Assembly: GCA_019279435.1 (NCBI GenBank) | Contig: JAAALK010000084.1 | Span: 13,574,174 to 13,638,173, forward strand | DNA from: Zizania palustris | Lineage: Eukaryota > Streptophyta > Magnoliopsida > Poales > Poaceae | DNA length: 64,000 bases | Direction of reading: 5' to 3' | Shown here: positions 57,582 through 64,000 of the stretch, piece by piece | Layout of the letters: each line of letters begins with the position of its first letter | Numbering within the stretch: position 1 is the stretch's first letter | Notes under the pieces: model-generated | What the model was told of the DNA's origin: nothing | Seen by the model: only the letters and a program-made list of their open reading frames with translations | The model's database searches: none | Position numbers and translations under genes: made by a program

Positions 57582-60500
57582 ATGCCTCCTAAGCGGAGCG
57601 CACTTCGCAATCCCACTCGGAGGTCCTCTCGGATCTCCGGAGAGATACCCTTCGACACAGTCGAAGTCGGAGGGTCTTCGACTATCCCTCCACCTCAAAC
57701 TCCGCAAGGAGCTTCTATCCCTCGAGGATACGAAACCTCTCCGCCAACCCCTTCCATACTCCGACCGCCCGGAGCCACTCCGCCACCCTCCATTCCGATT
57801 CGAACTGATCATACCAGTTCTCAAGACCCGGAAGGTCCTTCCGGAGGAGATGAAGATAGCCTTGGAGACATGGCCACTCAAATGGCCAACCTTCAAGCTG
57901 AGGTAGCAAGGTGGCGACAAGAGGCTGCGAACAGGCTTCGCTCTCAAGCCACCCCAGTTATCCCCGAAGGGCCCGAAGACGACGATCTTGGTTATCCCGA
58001 ATCCCCGGAGAACGCCTCTTACGACAATGAATCTCCGTTGCATCCTGAGCTGCAGAAGGTTCGCTTCGATCCGAAGTTTAAAACCTCGAAGCTCTGCAAG
58101 TATGCCGGAGATGAAGATCCCGGAGAGTTCGCGCGTTCTTATGCCCTAGCGATTGAGGCTAGCGGCGGAGACAGAGACACGATGGCGAAGTGCTTCCCGT
58201 TAGCTCTTCAAGGAGTGGCGTTGAGATGGTTCTGGTCTTTAAAGCCAGGAACAATCAATTCGTGGTCACAGTTGAAGAGGAAGTTTATAAGTAACTTTCA
58301 GGGCACCTTTGTGCCTCCCATGTCAACAGGAAGCCTTTTCCAAGTGAAACAGCTCCCCGGAGAAACATTGAGGCAGTACTTCAAGCGCTTCGCTCACACG
58401 AAGTCGCAAATTCGGGGGCTGTCCACATCCTCGGTGGTTGATGCGGCTCGGGAAGGCGTCAGTCATAAAGGCCTTCTGGATAAACTGCATCGGAAGAGCA
58501 TCACCACAGTATCACAGCTGATGTCGTACTTCGAGGAGTATGCAAGGTCAGAAGAGGGTTGGCTTCGGAGGTCTGCTGCTACTTCGACAGTATTGCAAGA
58601 AGTTAAAGCAGAGGTGAAGACTTCGGCACAGCCGCAAGAACCAGTCTTCGAAGCGCAGCATGATCGAAGAAGAGGGCAAAAGCACCCTCGCTCTGAAGTG
58701 TTGAACATTGCACCCCCACAGAAGTTTGCACCAAGAGCTCCACAGTCTGCGGGGAACAAGTCCAGCGGCTGGAGGCCGCCAGGGAAAACGGCTGGCAAGG
58801 GCCAGACCCTTTTTTGCTGTATTCATGGAGAGAATCGAAGCCATGCAACTGACACTTGCAAGGCTATCCTTACCCTAAGGGGAGAATACTTGGAAAGAAC
58901 TTCGGGTCGAGGTAGTACCGACCGAAGTCCAGCAGCAGCACGCCCAGACCCGGTCCAGGCTGTGGCGCGGATAGAAAATTTTGATGCTGCAAGGCACCCT
59001 CCGGTGGCCAATGTTATGCCACCTCCGAAGCAAGAGGAAGGGCAAGATAGAGGAAAGAGAGTAGTTCTCCCTATCTCCGGAGGAGGTACCCTCGGAAGCA
59101 TGTCCAAGAGACAGCGAAGAGAGTACGTTCGGGAAGTAGGCCATATTGGGACTTCGTCATCTGCAGCTGCAATGCCGGAGTGGTCTCATGTTTCAATATC
59201 TTTCTCTACGGAGGATGCAGCTGGTATTAAGTTCCCGCATGCAGATCCATTGGTTATCACTGTTGATATTGCAGGGACTGAAGTCCGAAGGGTGCTAATT
59301 GACGGAGGTAGTTCGACAGATATTATCTTTGTACAAGCCTTCGATCAGTTATGTATTTCCCGGAAGCATCTCCTCCCAGCGGCTCGTCCTCTGCAAGGCT
59401 TCGCAGGACCTCCGCTTGATGCACTTGGCCAGATAGGCTTGGAAGTAACCTTCGGAGAAGGTTTACTAGCCCGAACTGAAGAAGTTATCTTTGATGTGGT
59501 AGATGCCCCGTATGCTTATAATGTCATCTTCGGACGAGGCATGCTGAATCAGTTCGGAGCTGTGGCGCATCACAACTACTTATGCATAAAAATGCTCACA
59601 CAAGCAGGAGTCCTGACAATCTTTGGAGATCAAGCCATGGCTCGGAGGGCAGAATATGGTCACGGTCCTCCTCTTGATCCGAGGCAAGTGAATAGTGTCC
59701 AAGATAATGAAGAAATTTTTTCAGCCTCCTCTGAAGCTTCGAAGAAGTCGTTTCCGAGACCAAGTCCTGAAGGAGAGTTTGCAACGAAGATCATTGTTAA
59801 AGATGGTAAAGAATACACTTTCCAATTTGGTAAAGATTTACCTCCCGAAGTTGCAACCTCCTTGGAAAAGGTCGTAGAAGAAAATTTGGATGTCTTCGCT
59901 TGGTCTGACGAAGATATCACCGGAGTCGATCGGGATATTATTGAGCACAGTTTGCTTGTAAACCCGAAGGCCCGGCCTGTTCGACAAGGACTCCGGAAGA
60001 TGTCCGCAGAGAGAGCCGCTCTAGCTAAGGACGAAGTTGAAAAACTGTTGAAGGCTGGGATTATCAGAGAAGTGGCCCATACAGAATGGTTAGCCAACCC
60101 AGTCTTCGTCAGGAAGAAGTCTTCCGGGAAGTGGCGCATGTGCATTGATTTCACATCTCTGAATAAAACGTGCCCACGTGACCCCTACCCCATGCCCCGA
60201 ATTGATCAACTAGTTGACTCCACTGCAGGTTCGGAGTTACTAAGCTTCCTTGACGCGTATTCTGGTTATCATCAAATATGGTTGAAGCGCGAAGATGAAA
60301 TCAAGACGAGCTTTGTAACTCCTTCGGGAGTCTTCTGTTATGTAAGAATGCCCTTCGGCCTAAGAAATCTCGGGGCTACTTTTTCAAGATTAGTTGCTAA
60401 GGCTCTAGGTCATCAACTAGGCCGCAATGTGGAGGCCTATATGGATGATATTGTAATAAAGAGTGCTTTAAAGCACCAACATAGCCTAGACTTAGCAGAA

Positions 60501-62017
60501 ACATTCAATAGCCTTCGGGCATGTGGGATCCGTCTTAACCCCGAAAAATGTATATTCGGAGCTAAGGCTGGAAAGTTGTTAGGGTACTTAGTTTCAAGCA
60601 GGGGAATTGAAGCTAGCCCTACCCAAATAACTGCGCTGCAGAAGATGGCTCCTCCGGAGAATTTAAAGCAAGTGCAAAAGCTGACTGGACGTCTGGCCGC
60701 ACTTAGCAGGTTTTTATCAAGGTCTGCGGAGAGGAGCTTGCCAATATTTAAAGCTTTGAAAGGGTCCGAAGATTTTGCATGGACACCGGAGTGTCAGAAA
60801 AGCTTCGAAGATATTAAAGATTATCTCAGCAATCTTGCTACACTCACGGTGCCTGTTGCGGACGAAATCCTACTTCTGTATCTTGCAGCTACAGGTTCAG
60901 CTGTCAGCGCAGTCCTTGTCAGAGAAGCGGATATCAATGGGAAGTTGGTCCAAAATCCTGTTTATTTTGTATCCGAAGCATTGTCAGGAGCGAAGACAAG
61001 ATACTCCGAACTTGAGAAGTTCGTTTATGCTCTGATAATGGCTTCGAGGAAGCTAAGACATTATTTTTTGGCTCACAATGTAATTGTACCAACTTCGTAT
61101 CCTTTAGGAGATATGCTCCGAAGCAAAGATTCCACCGGAAGGATTGGAAAGTGGGCAGTAGAGCTAGCACCCTTCGGCATATCTTTCTTGGCAAGGACAG
61201 CTATCAAATCTCAAGTCCTAGCAGACTTCGTAGCAGAGTGGACTCCACCTGCGAAGTTGATTCCAGAGAAATCAGATGACGGAGTCTGGATTATTTACTC
61301 CGATGGGGCTTTCCAAGCATCCGGAGCAGGCATTGGGGCAGTATTGATTTCACCGTCAGGGCAAAGAGCAATGTACTCCGCAAGACTCAACTTTAAGTCT
61401 ACCAATAACATAGCGGAGTACGAAGGGATTTTATTGGGACTCCGGAAAGCACGTGCTCTAGGGGCTACAAGGATAATTATAAAAACAGATTCTCAGATAG
61501 TAGCAGGGCACGTAGACAAAAGTTTTCAAGTCCGACATCCACAGCTTGCAAAGTATTTAGAAGAAATTGGCAAGATCGAAGCACACTTCAAAGGTATTTC
61601 CATTCGGAGTATACCAAGAGCTGAAAACGTGCAAGCGGACATTTTAGCGAAGGCTGCAGCCGGAGCTGTGGATGTGCCTGACGAAGCTTTCTATGAGGAG
61701 CTCAATGTACCTTCGGTGCCACAAATTGCCTCTGCGGAGATTCTTTGCATTCCTAGTGCAGATTGGAAAGATTCGATCATAGAACTCTTGCAAGGAGGAA
61801 CAAATTTGCCCGCAGAGCCCCAATTGTCAAGACTAAAGCTCAGAGCAAGAAACTATCAGTTAATCAACGGTATATTATACAAGGCCGGAGTATGTTCCCC
61901 TCTACTCCGATGTATATCTCAAGCCGAAGGCCAAGAAATTCTTCGAGGAATTCATGAAGGCCTTTGTGGAAACCATTTAGCCCCTAGAGCTTTGGCAGGA
62001 AAAACATTTCGCCAGGG
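57582..62017 (+). CDS. gypsy 3 gag, protease, reverse transcriptase and two RNases H
   Basis: One frame of about 1484 codons starts at MPPKRSALRNPTRR. Approximate residues: Pro/Ser-rich N-terminus 1-140; gag core with EFARSYALAIEASGG near 190; knuckle-like CCIHGENRSHATDTC near 415; protease motif DGGSSTD near 573; reverse transcriptase, with YMDD near 953 and FGLRNLGATF before it; RNase H with YLAATGSAVSAVLV near 1110; second archaeal-type RNase H with YSDGAFQASG near 1240 and KTDSQIV. It should continue into integrase, but a one-base loss near 62017 ends the frame at 62036. The catalytic motifs up to that point look intact. Confidence 0.93.
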
Positions 62018-62972
62018 CTTTATTGGCCCACAATAACAGCTGATGCGGAGAGCTTGGTCCGCACTTGTCAAGGGTGTCAGTGGATGGGTTGACGGAGTCA
62101 TCGCCCACCAACAGCTCTTCAAGTCATTGCTCCGGTATGGCCTATGGCCAGATGGGGTATGGATCTAATTGGTCCCTTTCCGTTAGCAAAGGGAAATCTG
62201 AAGTTCGCAGTGGTATCTATTGAATATTTTTCTAAGTGGGTAGAAGCAGAGCCCTTAACAGCTATCACTTCGAACAATGTACAGAAATTCTTCTGGAAGA
62301 ACATTATTTGCCGGTTCGGAGTGCCTAGATATCTCACAGTTGATAATGGAACACAGTTCGACGCAGAGCCCTTCAGGAAGTTTTGCGAAGACCTAGGCAT
62401 TCAACTATGTTTTGCTGCAGTGAGACATCCTCAGTCGAATGGAGCCGTGAGCGAGCCAATGGAAATATTTTATCAGGGCTAAATCGAAGAATAGTAGGAT
62501 TATCAAAGGGACTGTGGACCGAAGAGCTTCCGAAGATTCTGTGGTCCATTCGGACTACGCAAACAAGGTCCACAGGTTTACTCCGTTCAGACTGCTATTC
62601 GGAGATGAAGCTATGACTCCAACGGAGCTCAAAGGGGGATCATTTCGCAGCACCGAACCAGACATCGAAGAAGAAAGACAAGCTTCGTTAGATTTGTCAG
62701 AAGAAACAAGACTTCGAGCTGTAGCTAATTTATCAAAGTATCATCAGCAGACGAAGACTTGGTATGACCCGAAGGTTAAGCTCAGCGAGTTAAGGCCGGG
62801 TCATCTTGGTCTACGAAGCATTATAGCACCAGGGAAGTTAGGCAATAAATGGGAAGGTCCATATCTAATCGTCCGCTCGGGGCGCCCTGGTTCATTTAAA
62901 TTAGCTAATTTAGAAGGTGAAGAGTTAGCACATACTTGGCATGCGGAGCACCTAAAGCGATACTTCGCATAA
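62018..62972 (+). pseudogene. gypsy 3 integrase, broken
   Basis: After the frameshift near 62017 the zinc region continues in another frame, with a TGA at 62090-62092 where gypsy 2 has CGA. Then come GMDLIGPFP and TVDNGTQFD. A one-base loss near 62448 falls within the NGAVERAN motif that holds the catalytic Glu. The C-terminal GPYLIVRSGRPGSFKL module (62840-62972) is in yet another frame. Confidence 0.9.
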
Positions 62973-63229
62973 GGGCTCCTTGTAATTCGCTTGTAATCAC
63001 CTCTAAATTAATAAAGCATACACCCTGATAGTTGCCTTCCCCTCATACACTCCCAGCTTCCCGAGCGGACGCGCTGGAACCGTGGGGTCGACTGAGAGGG
63101 AAGTGTCATTAAGCTGGGCTGTATTTACGGACTTCGTACCCATAAAGTCGAAGCCTCCGGTGTGGTGGCTGAAATCCATCCGGAGCCCAAGTCACGGCTT
63201 GTAGGCATCCGTAAAAGAGCCAATACCAC
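62973..63229. other. Spacer after gypsy 3 pol
   Basis: This is the noncoding 3' region of pol. It corresponds to 33240-33431 of gypsy 2 (shared phrases around CGCTGGAACCGTGGGGTCGA). No other feature is seen. Confidence 0.5.
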
Positions 63230-63540
63230 ATTCTACGGAGTCCAAGCCATTGGCTGGTAGACTTCCGTAAAAAGAGCCGAAGGTGGCCAAAATCTGCGGA
63301 GTCCAAGCTGCAGCTTGCAGACATCCGTAAAAAGAGCCGAAGGTGGCCAAATTCTGCGAAGTCCAAGCCATTGGCTGGTAGACTTCTGCAAAAATAGCCG
63401 AAGGTGGCTACAATTATACGGAGTCCAAGCCATTGGCTGGTAGACATCCGTAAAAAGAGCCGAAGGTGGCCAAATTCTGCGAAGTCCAAGCCATTGGCTG
63501 GTAGACTTCTGCAAAAATAGCCGAAGGTGGCTAAAGCAAA
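63230..63540. repeat. 61-bp minisatellite of gypsy 3, about 5 copies
   Basis: AAGCCATTGGCTGGTAGAC or close variants begin at 63244, 63305, 63365, 63426 and 63487, giving a 60-61-bp period. It is the reverse-complement counterpart of the array in gypsy 2 and lies at the same place in the element. Confidence 0.9.
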
Positions 63541-63898
63541 ACAACATTTGAGCCAAGAGCTTCGAATGTCTGTTCATATAAGTCCAAAGTGACAAAATTC
63601 TTTAAGACACTAAAGTGTCCCGGAAGTTATCTTAATTGATTTCTTTCATTAAACAAAGATACCAAGTTACCATTCTTCTGACTACAAAAAGTCGAAGACA
63701 TTTCATAAGATTTCAAAAGATCTTTAAATGACAGAGGGGCTCCGAACCCATAAAAATTGTACTCCGAAGTTTTTTCTTTGCGCATAACCATCTTTGAATA
63801 CAGTTCGAAGTTGCTTATACCCAAAGAGGGGCTAGTAAATATGGAGACAATTTTAAAATCGGCATTCATTATTGAAATAAATGTATTTACAGATTACA

Positions 63899-64000
63899 TT
63901 ATGAAAAATTGGTATCTATACCAAGAAGGAATCGGAGACCTCTTCGGTCCCGAGAGCTAGGGGTGGAACGACTAGTTCCAACATCGGAAGTTCTAAGAAC
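63899..64000 (-). pseudogene. Last exon of the antisense gene in gypsy 3 (partial)
   Basis: On the minus strand the window edge reads into a frame ending GLRFLLGIDTNFS with a TAA at 63899-63901. It is identical in residues to the end of the gypsy 2 copy. The rest lies outside the window, so its integrity is unknown. The 63541-63898 stretch to its left is noncoding 3' flank, homologous to 32510-32900 of gypsy 2. Confidence 0.8.

Larger units (their letters stand above)
57025..64000 (+). mobile_element. Tat-type Ty3/gypsy element 3, runs off the window
   Basis: 5' LTR 57025-57519, primer-binding region, a long gag-pol, integrase, 61-bp repeats and the last exon of the antisense gene on the minus strand (63899-64000) are present. 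The 3' LTR is outside the window. It is close kin of gypsy 2 and has the longest intact polyprotein frame here, but its integrase is broken three times. Confidence 0.94.

Overview
This window is a nested transposable-element cluster from a plant nuclear genome, most likely a grass (Poaceae). The grounds are the element families (SIRE-type and other Ty1/copia, dual-RNase-H Tat-type Ty3/gypsy, a RepHel Helitron with an RPA-like gene), the GCCCGTGCGTTGCAACG-type Helitron 3' end and short MITE-like elements. I cannot name the species. I see no intact host gene, rRNA, tRNA or CRISPR. Almost everything is retrotransposon or Helitron, and nearly every reading frame is broken.

Layout. (1) 1-6754 (minus): an old, gutted LTR element (358-bp LTR) holding a copia element at 225-5845 flanked by ACCGC target duplications. 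(2) 6755-9115: unassigned DNA with a MITE-like hairpin (7115-7403) and a 340-bp tandem duplication. (3) 9116-25047 (plus): degenerate SIRE-like copia 'A'; a young Tat-type gypsy element, 'gypsy 1' (10854-22967, minus, duplication GTACT), sits in its LTR. (4) 25048-27943 (plus): copia 'C', inserted in the gag region of A and rich in a quasi-palindromic 15-mer. (5) 27944-37799 (minus): 'gypsy 2', inserted in C and cut off in gag by the 3' end of a Helitron. (6) 37800 to at least about 55300 (minus): the Helitron, with Rep/helicase and an RPA70-like gene; its helicase is split by a very young SIRE-like element 'B' (39300-50128, plus, duplication CTTTC). (7) 56236-57024: unassigned. (8) 57025 to the window end (plus): 'gypsy 3', close kin of gypsy 2.

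The most notable system is in the three gypsy elements. On the strand opposite gag-pol, starting just inside the 3' LTR, each carries all or part of a long intron-bearing gene with its own TATA box. In gypsy 1 it can be read as five exons with consensus GT-AG borders and compatible phases (11925-15669, about 1133 codons). It converges on pol, and the two ends are separated by a minisatellite whose unit differs between element families (118 bp in gypsy 1, 61 bp in gypsy 2 and 3). In the same element the integrase is frameshifted and its catalytic Glu is Lys, although its LTRs differ at only two positions, so this copy was probably mobilised in trans.

All comparisons were made by eye on the sequence. 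No alignment, database search or expression data were available.
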